64,000 bases of DNA from the NCBI RefSeq assembly GCF_030348765.1, contig NZ_JAUCEU010000007.1, forward strand, positions 5,925,501-5,989,500, written 5' to 3'. Positions 35,852 to 44,087 of this stretch are shown here, in pieces. The notes below the pieces were generated by a model that saw only the letters and a program-made list of their open reading frames with translations, did no database searches and was not told the DNA's origin. How positions within the stretch are numbered: position 1 is the first letter of the stretch; each line of letters begins with the position of its first letter. The position numbers and the translations under genes are program-made. The stretch is from Neobacillus sp. CF12 (GTDB taxonomy: Bacteria > Bacillota > Bacilli > Bacillales > Cytobacillaceae).

Positions 35852-35940
35852 GCCGGGGTGGCGGAACTGGCAGACGCACAGGACTTAAAATCCTGCGGTA
35901 GGTGACTACCGTACCGGTTCGATTCCGGTCCTCGGCACCA
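35852..35940 (+). tRNA. tRNA-Leu (anticodon TAA)
   Basis: Class II tRNA with acceptor GCCGGGG/CCTCGGC, anticodon loop CTTAAAA, variable arm GCGGTAGGTGACTACCGT, CCA encoded. Only five bases separate it from tRNA-Gly. Confidence 0.95.
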
Positions 35941-35967
35941 TTCTTTAATAAAAACTTAGTATGATAT

Positions 35968-36044
35968 GCGCCCGTAGCTCAATTGGATAGAGTGTCTGAC
36001 TACGGATCAGAAGGTTATGGGTTCGACTCCTTTCGGGCGCGCCA
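35968..36044 (+). tRNA. tRNA-Arg (anticodon ACG)
   Basis: Acceptor GCGCCCG/CGGGCGC, anticodon loop CTACGGA (A34 is expected to become inosine), CCA encoded. Confidence 0.95.
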
Positions 36045-36052
36045 TATTTTAT

Positions 36053-36129
36053 CGGGAAGTAGCTCAGCTTGGTAGAGCACTTGGTTTGGGACCAAGGGGT
36101 CGCAGGTTCGAATCCTGTCTTCCCGACCA
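36053..36129 (+). tRNA. tRNA-Pro (anticodon TGG)
   Basis: Acceptor CGGGAAG/CTTCCCG, anticodon loop TTTGGGA, CCA encoded. Confidence 0.95.
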
Positions 36130-36148
36130 TCTTCAAAATGATTAATTT

Positions 36149-36224
36149 GGGGCCTTAGCTCAGCTGGGAGAGCGCCTGCTTTGCACGCAGGAGGTCAGCG
36201 GTTCGATCCCGCTAGGCTCCACCA
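36149..36224 (+). tRNA. tRNA-Ala (anticodon TGC)
   Basis: Acceptor GGGGCCT/AGGCTCC, anticodon loop TTTGCAC, CCA encoded. Confidence 0.95.
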
Positions 36225-36271
36225 AGATTTTTTCACCTGGTGAAAATAACTTGCTGTTTTATAAAATATTT

Positions 36272-36348
36272 GGCGGTGTAGCTCAGCTGGCTAGAGCGTA
36301 CGGTTCATACCCGTAAGGTCGGGGGTTCGATCCCCTCCGCCGCTACCA
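36272..36348 (+). tRNA. tRNA-Met (elongator, anticodon CAT)
   Basis: Acceptor GGCGGTG/CGCCGCT-type pairing with a G1-C72 match, so it is not the initiator; anticodon loop TTCATAC, CCA encoded. Close to the B. subtilis elongator tRNA-Met. Confidence 0.9.
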
Positions 36349-36418
36349 AGTTGTTTTCGTTAGAAAATAACCAAAGTTTTTTACGAAGTAGAATAACTTT
36401 CAATATGTGTTTTTATTC

Positions 36419-36511
36419 GGAGGAATACCCAAGTCTGGCTGAAGGGATCGGTCTTGAAAACCGACAGGCGGGTCAAACCGCGCGGGGGTTCGAATCCCTC
36501 TTCCTCCTCCA
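36419..36511 (+). tRNA. tRNA-Ser (anticodon TGA)
   Basis: Class II tRNA with acceptor GGAGGAA/TTCCTCC, anticodon loop CTTGAAA, long variable arm, CCA encoded. Confidence 0.95.
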
Positions 36512-36539
36512 TAAATTTAATAATTCATTTCTCCAATGT

Positions 36540-36624
36540 GGAGGGGTAGCGAAGTGGCTAAACGCGGCGGACTGTAAATCCGCTCCCTCCGGGTTCGGCG
36601 GTTCGAATCCGTCCCCCTCCACCA
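36540..36624 (+). tRNA. tRNA-Tyr (anticodon GTA)
   Basis: Class II tRNA with acceptor GGAGGGG/CCCCTCC, anticodon loop CTGTAAA, variable arm CTCCCTCCGGGTTCGG, CCA encoded. Confidence 0.95.
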
Positions 36625-36671
36625 ATTTATTTTTGCGATAGCGAAAAGAACCAAAAATAACTTTCCATCAT

Positions 36672-36745
36672 AGGGGTATAGTTTAAAGGTAGAACGAAGG
36701 TCTCCAAAACCTTTGGTGTGGGTTCAATTCCTACTACCCCTGCCA
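36672..36745 (+). tRNA. tRNA-Trp (anticodon CCA)
   Basis: Acceptor AGGGGTA/TACCCCT, anticodon loop CTCCAAA, CCA encoded. Confidence 0.95.
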
Positions 36746-36752
36746 ACGATTT

Positions 36753-36834
36753 GCCGGTGTGGCGGAATTGGCAGACGCGCACGACTCAAAATCGTGTTCC
36801 GTGAGGAGTGTCGGTTCGACCCCGACCACCGGTA
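36753..36834 (+). tRNA. tRNA-Leu (anticodon CAA), CCA not encoded
   Basis: Class II tRNA with acceptor GCCGGTG/CACCGGT and discriminator A, anticodon loop CTCAAAA. The following bases are TCT, so CCA must be added by nucleotidyltransferase, unlike the ten preceding tRNAs. Confidence 0.92.
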
Positions 36835-36856
36835 TCTTTAATAGGTTTAAAGCTGT

Positions 36857-36898
36857 AAGGTCAATGCTTTGAAGCAATTCTAGCATTGGCCTTTTTTC
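36857..36898 (+). terminator. Terminator of the tRNA operon
   Basis: AAGGTCAATGCT/AGCATTGGCCTT stem with one G-U pair and 13-base loop, followed by TTTT. Confidence 0.9.
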
Positions 36899-37102
36899 GT
36901 TCCATAGCTTCAAATTAAACTTTTATAATCAAGCAAGAAAAAGTTACATAGTAACGACAATCTTTTGATTGCAATATCTTTTCTTTATTTCATTCTGTAT
37001 GGTCAATTAGACAGCATTGAATCAGTTTCAATTCGATTCTATTTAGGGTATGATTAAACATATATTTAAAAATGTATAGAAAATATGCCTAGGGGGTTGT
37101 AA

Positions 37103-37825
37103 ATGTTAGGAATCTTACTCGCTGGTGTTGCCCCTGGTTTAGCTTTATTGAGTTATTTTTATTTAAAAGATAAGTATGAACCAGAACCGGTATCGATGGT
37201 AGTAAATACGTTTTTTTCTGGTGCATTGATCATCATTCCAATTGCATTTATTGAATATGTTCTAAAGATAGAAAATATTGTTCAATTTAATTCTATTTAT
37301 GCTATTTTTTCTTCAGGTTTAATAGAGGAATTTTTTAAATGGACGGTTTTATTTTTCATTGCTTACAAGAGTGCAGAATTTGATGAACCGTTTGATGGGA
37401 TTGTCTATGGTACCTCCATCTCTTTAGGGTTTGCAACCGCCGAAAATATACTTTATTTAATGAATAATGGGATGGAATATGCACTAACACGCGCATTACT
37501 GCCTGTATCAGGCCATGCTTTATTTGGCGTTATTATGGGTTATTATATTAGCAAAGCGAAGTTTACAAAAGGACAGAAATGGCCATTTTTCCTATTATCT
37601 ATATTGCTTCCAGTCGTTTTACATGGGATCTTTAATTTCTTATTGTTACACCAAGGATCATGGTTTGCTATGTCTCCTTATATGGTATTCCTATGGTGGT
37701 TCAGTTTGAGAAAAGTGCAATTAGCGGAAGTATCAAGTTATCAGCATTTCAAAAAGAACGCTATGATTCCAACAGGATTAAGTCTAAAGTCGGGAAAGAA
37801 ATTATTCCTTCCGATAAGTAGATAG
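37103..37825 (+). CDS. prsW: PrsW family intramembrane protease
   Basis: A 240-residue membrane protein with about seven helices. The glutamic protease motif EEFFK is at about residues 75-79, followed by FDGIVYGTSISLGFATAEN and SGHALFGVIMGYY and a late HGIFNF, all diagnostic of PrsW. In B. subtilis PrsW makes the first cut in anti-sigma factor RsiW; rsiW/sigW are not in the window. ATG 37103 follows AGGGGG by 9 bases. The gene is about 25 residues longer than B. subtilis PrsW, with a basic tail. Confidence 0.92.
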   Translation: MLGILLAGVAPGLALLSYFYLKDKYEPEPVSMVVNTFFSGALIIIPIAFIEYVLKIENIVQFNSIYAIFSSGLIEEFFKWTVLFFIAYKSAEFDEPFDGIVYGTSISLGFATAENILYLMNNGMEYALTRALLPVSGHALFGVIMGYYISKAKFTKGQKWPFFLLSILLPVVLHGIFNFLLLHQGSWFAMSPYMVFLWWFSLRKVQLAEVSSYQHFKKNAMIPTGLSLKSGKKLFLPISR

Positions 37826-37868
37826 ATAATGTGTGTTTGGGTCGCTTCGTAAGTTAGAGAAAAGTCAT

Positions 37869-37907
37869 AAACGTGTATAGGCTTTCGTCTATACACGTTT
37901 ATTATTG
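37869..37907 (+). terminator. Intrinsic terminator after prsW
   Basis: AAACGTGTATAG/CTATACACGTTT with eight-base loop, then ATTATT. Confidence 0.75.
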
Positions 37908-37966
37908 TAGAAAAAATATATGGTAAAATACTTGATGAGAGACTTTAAGATGGAAGGTAGAGTAAT

Positions 37967-38152
37967 ATGAAAAAATTTCCCATAACCATTCCGATTATAA
38001 TTATTGTAATAGTGTTGGCGATGTGGATGCTTGAAAAGGACTACTCCGAAATTAACATGATGACTCGATTAATGATTTCTTTAGGTGCAGGCATTTTTTC
38101 AGGGCTCATTTCGTTCTTTTTATTTAGGTTTGACAAGAATCATACTAATTAG
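37967..38152 (+). CDS. Small two-helix membrane protein
   Basis: A 61-residue protein: basic start MKKFPI, helix (TIPIIIIVIVLAMWML), short loop with KDYSEIN, second helix (LMISLGAGIFSGLISFFLF), basic end. Its hydrophobic layout and a GGAAGG site 8 bases upstream support a real gene. Family not recognised. Confidence 0.6.
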   Translation: MKKFPITIPIIIIVIVLAMWMLEKDYSEINMMTRLMISLGAGIFSGLISFFLFRFDKNHTN

Positions 38153-38290
38153 AATATCCCCGCTAGAAATTAAACATTGTAAAAGTGTTAGGTAGCTCCT
38201 ATTTTTAGGGTGCCTGGCACTTTTAATTATTTCAGATATTGTATAAATATAATTATTTATGTATATTTATAATAAAAGGAGTGAGTGGGT

Positions 38291-38770
38291 ATGGAGATAA
38301 GATTTGCAAAAGTATCGGATGCTCCACTAATTCACGACTTGATGATGAACGCATTTATGATATATAAAGATGAAGCGCCACCATCAAGTGCATTAGAGGA
38401 GACCGTTCAATTTGTATCAACTGCTTTAAAAGAAGGTGAGGAGTGCTTAATTGGTTTTGTTGATCATCTACCAGTTGGCATGGTTCGTTTTCAATTTATA
38501 GAAGAGGGTATTTATTTTTATAGACTGTCAGTCATCCCAGAAAAACAGGGTCAGGGTATAGCTAAAAACCTATTAAAATCATTAGAAGAATATGCATTTA
38601 ATGTAGGTGTTCATACTTTACTTTGTAAAGTTCGTATGACTGTGCCTAAGAATATTTATTTATATAGTTCAATCGGATATAAAATATATAATGAGGAAGT
38701 TGTACATAAGCCAAATGGTATAAAAATAAAAGTTGCTTTAATGCAGAAAAATTTATCGTTGCTCACCTAA
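38291..38770 (+). CDS. GNAT family N-acetyltransferase
   Basis: A 159-residue acetyltransferase fold: IRFAKVSDAPLIHDLMM start, central beta strands (GMVRFQFIEEGIYFYRLSVIPEKQGQGIAKNLL) with the acetyl-CoA P-loop Q.QGIAKNLL. C-terminal FNVGVHTLLCKV and IYLYSSIGYKIYNEE complete the fold. Substrate unknown. ATG 38291 with AAAGGAG 10 bases upstream is preferred over GTG 38285. Confidence 0.85.
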   Translation: MEIRFAKVSDAPLIHDLMMNAFMIYKDEAPPSSALEETVQFVSTALKEGEECLIGFVDHLPVGMVRFQFIEEGIYFYRLSVIPEKQGQGIAKNLLKSLEEYAFNVGVHTLLCKVRMTVPKNIYLYSSIGYKIYNEEVVHKPNGIKIKVALMQKNLSLLT

Positions 38771-38857
38771 CGAGGTTCTAGAACCCTCCAAAGGATTGAA
38801 CCGGCAGTTCCTTTGGTGTAGATAAATGGCAAAATGGGATTAGGAGAAGGGGAGAAT

Positions 38858-39268
38858 ATGATGGAAATTGAATTTAGTGAAGAAAATCCTAACCAGGATG
38901 AATTTATAAGTTTGCATCAAACAACTGGATGGAATGCTAAAGGATTATATACATATGACTAACTATATACTGCTATCTGTAACAGTTGGTATTCGGTTTC
39001 TATATATCATAATAAAAGATTAATAGGATATGGGCGAATTATATCAGATGGGATATATCAAACTTTAATTTGTGATGTAATGGTTCATCCTAAGTATCAA
39101 AAACAAGGTATTGGAAAAAAAGTAATGAAAACTTTACTAAAAAAATGCGGTAAAGAAGGAATCAAGTGGGTTCAATTATTTTGTGCAAATGGAAAACAAG
39201 ATTTTTATAAGAAACTAGGTTTCAAAAGCCGAGATTCTGAAGCTCCAGGCATGTCCTTGTTTTTATAA
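38858..39268 (+). pseudogene. GNAT acetyltransferase broken by an in-frame stop
   Basis: The gene opens at ATG 38858 after GGGGAG with MMEIEFSEENPNQDEFISLH and TTGWNAKGLYTYD, then TAA at 38960-38962, then continues in the same frame as LYTAICNSWYSVSIY and the P-loop HPKYQKQGIGKKVM to 39268. This is the order of a complete GNAT of about 136 residues. The stop most simply comes from GAA to TAA, because DELYTAI-like text is expected there. A short product from 39080 would lack the N-terminal strands. Confidence 0.8.
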
Positions 39269-39351
39269 GTATTCACTATTCATAATATTGTTAGCCATAC
39301 AATTATTGTATTGTATGGTTTTTTATGCGTGTTATGATGATTCAAATCTAG

Positions 39352-39628
39352 TTGGAGTTGATTCAAAACGATATATTGGGTATTCATAAGTTTGGCATTT
39401 ACTCACTGATGATGAATCAGAAGGAGTTTGTTTTTATTTTGCCTGCTAGCCAGCAAGAGGCAATCCAATTCTATAAGAATACATTTAAGCGAAAATCCAT
39501 TGAACTGTCACGAATATACGGTAGATTATCAGATTGATAGAGGCGATGGGGGAATTTCGCTTAGGGAATTAAGGAAGGAATTCAATAGCATTCCAGCTAT
39601 TGCCGGATTTTATGAGAGAAGTTACTGA
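39352..39628 (+). pseudogene. Probable frameshifted gene remnant
   Basis: Frame 1 (39352-39537) reads MELIQNDILGIHKFGIYSLM and ends soon after FYKNTFKRK. A second frame (to 39628) continues with HEYTVDYQIDRGDGGISLRE and IAGFYERSY. Joined at about 39485-39495 they would give one protein of about 91 residues. Family not recognised; could also be unrelated spurious frames. Confidence 0.35.
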
Positions 39629-39687
39629 CCTATTGTTTTTCATAAGTTATGCTACTATGATTATATGAATTTTCTTTCAATGGGGGA

Positions 39688-40065
39688 ATGAATAATTTCG
39701 GGGAAATTAAGACTTTTTTTCAAGGAATAATGGATAGAAAAGAGTTCATTTTCCTTGTATTGGAGGACGATGATCAGCCAATAGGCTATACGTGGATTGA
39801 GTTAAGAATTTATCCCGATAATGCCTTTAAAAAAGCATATAAATCGGTATATGTGCATCAAATAAGTATCGCAGAAAACCATAGAAAACAAGGGTTCGGT
39901 TCTAAGTTGATGGACGAAATTACAGATATTGCAAAAGCAAACGGCATTAGTAAGAGTAAGATTGAATTAGATTATTGGTTCGATAATGAAATAGCGAAGA
40001 ATTTTTATTTGAAGAATGATTTTGTGAAATATCGAGAATTTGTATACAAGGACATATCATGCTAA
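39688..40065 (+). pseudogene. N-terminally truncated GNAT acetyltransferase
   Basis: A 125-residue frame with the GNAT core (EFIFLVLEDDDQPIGYTWIE, the P-loop ISIAENHRKQGFGSKLM and IELDYWFDNEIAKNFYLKNDF), but missing the usual first 40 or so residues with strand 1 and helix 1. No proper ribosome site lies before ATG 39688: GGGGGA touches the start. Probably a 5' truncated remnant; an active shortened protein cannot be excluded. Confidence 0.6.
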
Positions 40066-40071
40066 TGAGAT

Positions 40072-40392
40072 GTGAGGTCTAATGGCATATTTGTTGAGGT
40101 GAAAGGTCGAGAGGTGTTAACGATTAAGAAGGAGTTTTCTTTCTTTAAAGCACGCTATACGATTGATGGTGCAGGCATTGAAGTACATGGTAATTGGTGG
40201 GATATGGATTTTCAGTTATTACAGCATGGTGAAGTCGTCGGTAACGCTAGCAAAGAGTGGTTTACTTGGGGCGACAGCTATAAGGTTCAAATTTTGAACG
40301 AAGAGATGGTGGCTGTCGTGATTGCGCTCGTGGTGGCAATTGATTGTGTGAAGGCTGACCAAGCTGCTGCTTCCTCAGGAGCAGTGACTTAG
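40072..40392 (+). pseudogene. N-terminally truncated LURP-one-related (YxjI-like) gene
   Basis: A 106-residue frame containing the C-terminal part of a LURP-one-related protein: VLTIKKEFSFFKARYTIDG, HGNWWDMDFQLLQHGEVVG and VAVVIALVVAIDCV. Full YxjI-type proteins have about 160 residues, so roughly the first 55 are missing. A TGA at 40066-40068 closes the frame just upstream, so this is a remnant unless GTG 40072 is used. Confidence 0.55.
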
Positions 40393-40423
40393 TTAGGAAG
40401 GTGAATCATATCATTAGTCACTT

Positions 40424-40476
40424 AAAAACACCCACAAATGATTTGAGACAATCAACCTTTTGTGGGTGTTTTCTTG
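40424..40476 (+). terminator. Intrinsic terminator (ACACCCACAAA type)
   Basis: AAAACACCCACAAA/TTTTGTGGGTGTTTT stem. Its stem sequence recurs at 47005-47050 and 48686-48735. Confidence 0.75.
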
Positions 40477-40747
40477 TTTAACTGAAGTTTAAAGGCTTAC
40501 ACCGTGTCCTCTATCCAATTTTCTTGAAGATTTTTTAAAGGTTTTAATGGTGTTACTAGAAGTAAGAATGAGTTCAATCATTAGAAGAAAAGATCACTAC
40601 CCACACACCCACGTTTAGGATTGTGTTAATAAAATAGGACCCAATAAATAATCGGGTATGGATAAGCGATGTAAATGTATAAAACATGGCAAATGTAAAA
40701 ACTCTACTCCACTGTGTCACATCATAAATGAAGATACCTTCTCTGTA

Positions 40748-41586
40748 TCAAAATTGTTTAATTCGTCTAAAAAGTCTCAAGAGTTCGATTGCCTCAACCA
40801 CAATGAAAATAATAAGAGCAGCTCTCCATATCCATCTTATGATATCAATGCTAATGATACCAGTGATGAAACAGGCAACTCCAGAAATGGATAAAGCCCC
40901 ATGCAAAATACAATTCGTATTGTTCCAATCTCTTTCAATTGACCAAGTATTTTTTATGTATCTAAATAATATAAAGAAAACACAAACCAGATAAAAACCA
41001 AATCCAAGAAATAGTAAAGATAGGTTGATGATATCCGGAAATTCTTCGGAAATTGTGTTAAGTAAAAGGACAATAGATTGTGTGCTTACCGTTGTTAACA
41101 GAAGAATGCCATGGACATTCTGAAAGGACTTTGTCCGTGTAATCTCTATAAACGTTTTTATACTTATCCCAATATAAATCAGCCACAGGACAATATTGAT
41201 AAAAGCAATAATGATAGAAATAAAGCCCCAGTTGGGAAATTGTTTATAAAATAGGATGCCCAAATAGATGTGCCAGCAACCCATGTTCCTATCCCAAAGC
41301 GGTTGATCACATTGGAATAATGGATGTTTTTAAATTTGCCATCCAAACTGGCTATGAAAAAAGAGAAAATAAAGGTAACCCATAGGGCAAGGTTAATCAT
41401 GCAGAGAATCTTTCCGAAGACATTTTGGAAAAACTGAACACCAAAGTAGTTTAATAGAACTCCTTGCGTAACAATTCCAATGGCCATAACAATCGCCATC
41501 GTTGATGTTCTAATATATATTTTTTTAAAAGTAAAAAATGAAATCATACAAACAATGAGGAAAATTAAGATCCATAAATAAACCAT
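40748..41586 (-). pseudogene. Membrane protein gene split by a frameshift (TDT transporter-like)
   Basis: The minus-strand frame from ATG 41586 (MVYLWILIFLIVCMISFFTF) gives four helices and reaches RFGIGTWVAGTSIWASYF, then runs into unrelated residues and a stop at 41179. A second frame, in the -1/+1 register, carries on from about 41260 (ILFYKQFPNWGFISIIIAF) through four more helices to 40748. Together they make one eight-helix protein of about 270 residues; GTWVAGTS fits the tellurite-resistance/dicarboxylate transporter fold. One indel at about 41240-41280 broke it. Confidence 0.65.
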
Positions 41587-41700
41587 TTTATCACCAATAT
41601 GTTATTAATATTTAATTAGTATATCATCAATAAACTAAGAGGTCTGTACAAATGATTAATGTAGTAATAGAGAAGTAAATATTATCTCAGCTTCCCAAAT

Positions 41701-41740
41701 AAACGTCCAATAGTCTACAAACTATTGGACGTTTACTATT
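41701..41740. terminator. Hairpin, probable terminator
   Basis: AAACGTCCAATAGT/ACTATTGGACGTTT, 14 base pairs with a CTACAA loop; the T-tail is weak (ACTATT). Confidence 0.6.
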
Positions 41741-41788
41741 TTCTTATAAAAAGGTATTTGTTGTTGTCTTTCGTACAGGTATGAGAAA

Positions 41789-41817
41789 TTATAGGCGGAG
41801 AATTTCTGGCTATTTTA
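41789..41817. repeat. Degenerate single palindromic unit (locus C)
   Basis: TATAGGCGGAGAATTTCTGGCTAT matches the repeat unit of blocks A, B, D and E with the right arm decayed from TCCGCC to TCTGGC. Confidence 0.7.
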
Positions 41818-41996
41818 TCTAGGTGCTTTATAGGCATGAAATAACAGGGCAGGTTAATATAAAAAGGATTATTGATTGAAAGTGAAGAATAGTAAATAAA
41901 TCCATCTAATATTTTTAGAGGGTATATTAAAAATATTATACTTCGGGTATAGGAGAAAGTCTAAATAGTAGCTTGTAACGACTAGGAGTTGAGATT

Positions 41997-42665
41997 ATGA
42001 AATTACTACTTACATCTGCAGGCATCAATAACAAAAGCATACATGACACGCTGATTGACATGCTGGGCAAGCCAATCGCCGACTGCAACGCCCTGTGCAT
42101 CCCCACCGCGATGTACGGACACCCCTGGGTTGGCCCCGGCGTCAAAGCATGGGAGTTCATCAGCGGGAAAGAAGAGAATCCCATGGTCAACCTGGGCTGG
42201 AAGTCCGTCGGCGTGTTGGAGCTAACGGCGCTGCCAAGTATCGACGAAGAACGCTGGGTGCCGCTGGTCCGGGAGACGGACGTCCTGCTGGTGTCGGGTG
42301 GCGACGCCCTCTACCTGTGCCATTGGATGCGGCAATCCGGGCTGGCAGACCTCTTGCCGTCGCTGCCCGCAGTCTATGTGGGAATGAGTGCAGGGAGCAT
42401 GGTGATGGCACCAAACATCGGGGACTTCTTCGTTGGCTGGACTCCACCCAATAGTGGTGATGAAACGCTTGGACTTGTCGATTTTGCAATGTTCCCGCAT
42501 TTGGAACACGAGATGCTGCCGCATAACACGATGGCTAATGCAGAGAAATGGGCCGCCGGGATGCAAGGGCCGGCGTATGCAATGGATGATCAAACCGCCA
42601 TCAAAGTGATTGACGGAGAGGTCGAAGTTATCTCCGAAGGACATTGGAAACTGTTTTCGCACTGA
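41997..42665 (+). CDS. Peptidase E / class I glutamine amidotransferase-like (S51)
   Basis: A 222-residue S51-family hydrolase. KLLLTSAGINN is the first strand, TDVLLVSGGDALYL the second motif, and GMSAGSMVM (about residue 128) carries the nucleophile Ser. Peptidase E cleaves Asp-X dipeptides; the exact substrate here is unknown. The middle of the gene (about 42060-42590) reaches 60-68 percent GC, while neighbours are near 35-38 percent, so it was probably acquired from a high-GC bacterium. GGAG lies 6 bases before ATG 41997. Confidence 0.82.
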   Translation: MKLLLTSAGINNKSIHDTLIDMLGKPIADCNALCIPTAMYGHPWVGPGVKAWEFISGKEENPMVNLGWKSVGVLELTALPSIDEERWVPLVRETDVLLVSGGDALYLCHWMRQSGLADLLPSLPAVYVGMSAGSMVMAPNIGDFFVGWTPPNSGDETLGLVDFAMFPHLEHEMLPHNTMANAEKWAAGMQGPAYAMDDQTAIKVIDGEVEVISEGHWKLFSH

Positions 42666-42746
42666 TATTACTCCACCGCTAAATATACATTATTTTTACA
42701 GAGCAGAAATAGGTAACCATGTTTGATAGAAGGAGGGGAAAAAAGG

Positions 42747-43268
42747 GTGAGAAAAGTGGAAGTGTGCTCGTACAATGAAATGTGGAGTTTCATGTTTGCG
42801 GAAGAAGCAGAAAAACTAAAAGCCATTTTAGGACAAGAAATGGCAGGCATTCACCACATTGGAAGTACTTCTGTACCTGGATTAACAGCCAAACCGATTA
42901 TAGACATTATGCCTGTCGTAAAGGATATTCATAGGGTGGATCCATTCAATGAAGTGATGAAGAAAATCGGATACGAACCGAAAGGGGAGAATGGAATACC
43001 CGGAAGAAGGTACTTTCAAAAAGGTGGAGACAATCGGACGCATCACGTACATATTTATCAAGTTGGAAGTGATGAAATAGAACGCCATTTGGCCTTTCGG
43101 GATTATTTACGAGAACATCCAGATGTAGTGAAGAGTTATGGGGATTTAAAAATGAAATTGGCAGGACAATTTCCATATGATATTGAATCCTATATTAATG
43201 GTAAGGATCAACCGGTTAGGGAAATAGAGGCAGAAGCACTGAAATGGAAAATGGATATTCATACATAA
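42747..43268 (+). CDS. GrpB family protein (UPF0157, nucleotidyltransferase fold)
   Basis: A 173-residue protein with the GrpB signature HHIGSTSVPGLTAKPIIDIM (residues about 33-52), which contains the nucleotidyltransferase-like GS and D.D acidic residues, and later HHVHIYQVGSDEIERHLAFRDYL. Biochemical role unknown. GTG 42747 follows AAGGAGGGG by 8 bases and is preferred to the earlier ATG 42723. The next gene follows after a short gap. Confidence 0.85.
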   Translation: MRKVEVCSYNEMWSFMFAEEAEKLKAILGQEMAGIHHIGSTSVPGLTAKPIIDIMPVVKDIHRVDPFNEVMKKIGYEPKGENGIPGRRYFQKGGDNRTHHVHIYQVGSDEIERHLAFRDYLREHPDVVKSYGDLKMKLAGQFPYDIESYINGKDQPVREIEAEALKWKMDIHT

Positions 43269-43321
43269 TGAAATGGGAGAACCATCCAGAGAAATTCAAA
43301 AATTTAATTAGAGGGAAAAAC

Positions 43322-43948
43322 ATGATGAACATTAAAAATATCTATTGTATTGGAAGAAATTATGCTTTACATGCAAAGGAATTAAATAATGCGGTACCAA
43401 CTTCGCCATTTTTATTTTCTAAGCCAACACACGCTGTTGCTTTTGCAAATGGACAAGAGGTAATACTACCGGTAGATAGAGGGCCGGTGCATTATGAAAC
43501 GGAGCTGGTTCTTCATATTGGTCAAGAGTATCAAAAAGGGATTTCTGTTGACGAAATTGTTGATCAAATGGCACTAGGGATTGATTTTACATTAAGAGAT
43601 GTACAAAGTCAGTTAAAAGAACAGCGTTATCCATGGTTATTAGCAAAGGGTTTTCCAAATTCAGCTCTACTCACGAAATTTATTGAATTTCCCGGAGAAG
43701 ATGCATGTAAAAACACAAATTTCAGTTTGCTAAAGAATGGGCAGCAAGTTCAAATCGGCAATATCACCAATTTACTTTTTGATTTACAAACGATCATTGA
43801 CTTCACAGCTAAGCATTTTGGATTAGGGAAAGGGGACATCATATTCACAGGTACCCCGGAAGGCGTTGGTCCGATTTCCGATGGTGATACCCTTTCATTA
43901 ATATGGGGCGAAGAAACACTTGGGCAAAGTATTGTAAGATTAGTGTGA
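43322..43948 (+). CDS. Fumarylacetoacetate hydrolase (FAH) family protein
   Basis: A 208-residue FAH-fold hydrolase or decarboxylase. Metal-binding acidic residues are visible in HYETELVLHIG and GIDFTLRDVQ, and the C terminus has GDIIFTGTPEGVGP. Members include acylpyruvases and oxaloacetate decarboxylases; substrate not deducible. MMNIKNIYCIGRNY is the natural start, with GAGGG upstream; the frame to 43244 overlaps grpB. A terminator follows. Confidence 0.87.
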   Translation: MMNIKNIYCIGRNYALHAKELNNAVPTSPFLFSKPTHAVAFANGQEVILPVDRGPVHYETELVLHIGQEYQKGISVDEIVDQMALGIDFTLRDVQSQLKEQRYPWLLAKGFPNSALLTKFIEFPGEDACKNTNFSLLKNGQQVQIGNITNLLFDLQTIIDFTAKHFGLGKGDIIFTGTPEGVGPISDGDTLSLIWGEETLGQSIVRLV

Positions 43949-43983
43949 ATCTAGTTCAACTATTCGATTCATTCGTTATACTT

Positions 43984-44036
43984 AAAAAACCACTCGTAAA
44001 TGATGTTAGTTAAACATTTTCGAGTGGTTTTATTTT
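43984..44036 (+). terminator. Intrinsic terminator after FAH gene
   Basis: AAAACCACTCG/CGAGTGGTTTT with 24-base loop and TATTTT tail. Confidence 0.75.
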
Positions 44037-44087
44037 AGATTCTCGATAATTGTAAGGTAGAAATTTACGTGGGAAAACTTAAAGGAT

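Larger units (their letters stand above)
41587..41996. other. Intergenic region with hairpin and degenerate repeat
   Basis: Holds a perfect 14-base-pair hairpin at 41701-41734 and one decayed palindromic unit at 41789-41817. The remainder to the peptidase start shows no coding potential or clear promoter. Confidence 0.5.

Noticed and set aside
35617..36641. Frames of 60-96 residues across the tRNA cluster on both strands
   Set aside because: They are read through tRNA genes and have no ribosome sites.
40658..40894. 78-residue Cys-containing plus-strand frame
   Set aside because: Lies antisense to the better supported frameshifted membrane protein and has no ribosome site.
42095..42662. Several long frames antisense or shifted to the peptidase E gene
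   Set aside because: They are by-products of its high GC content; only the plus-strand frame from 41997 shows a known family.
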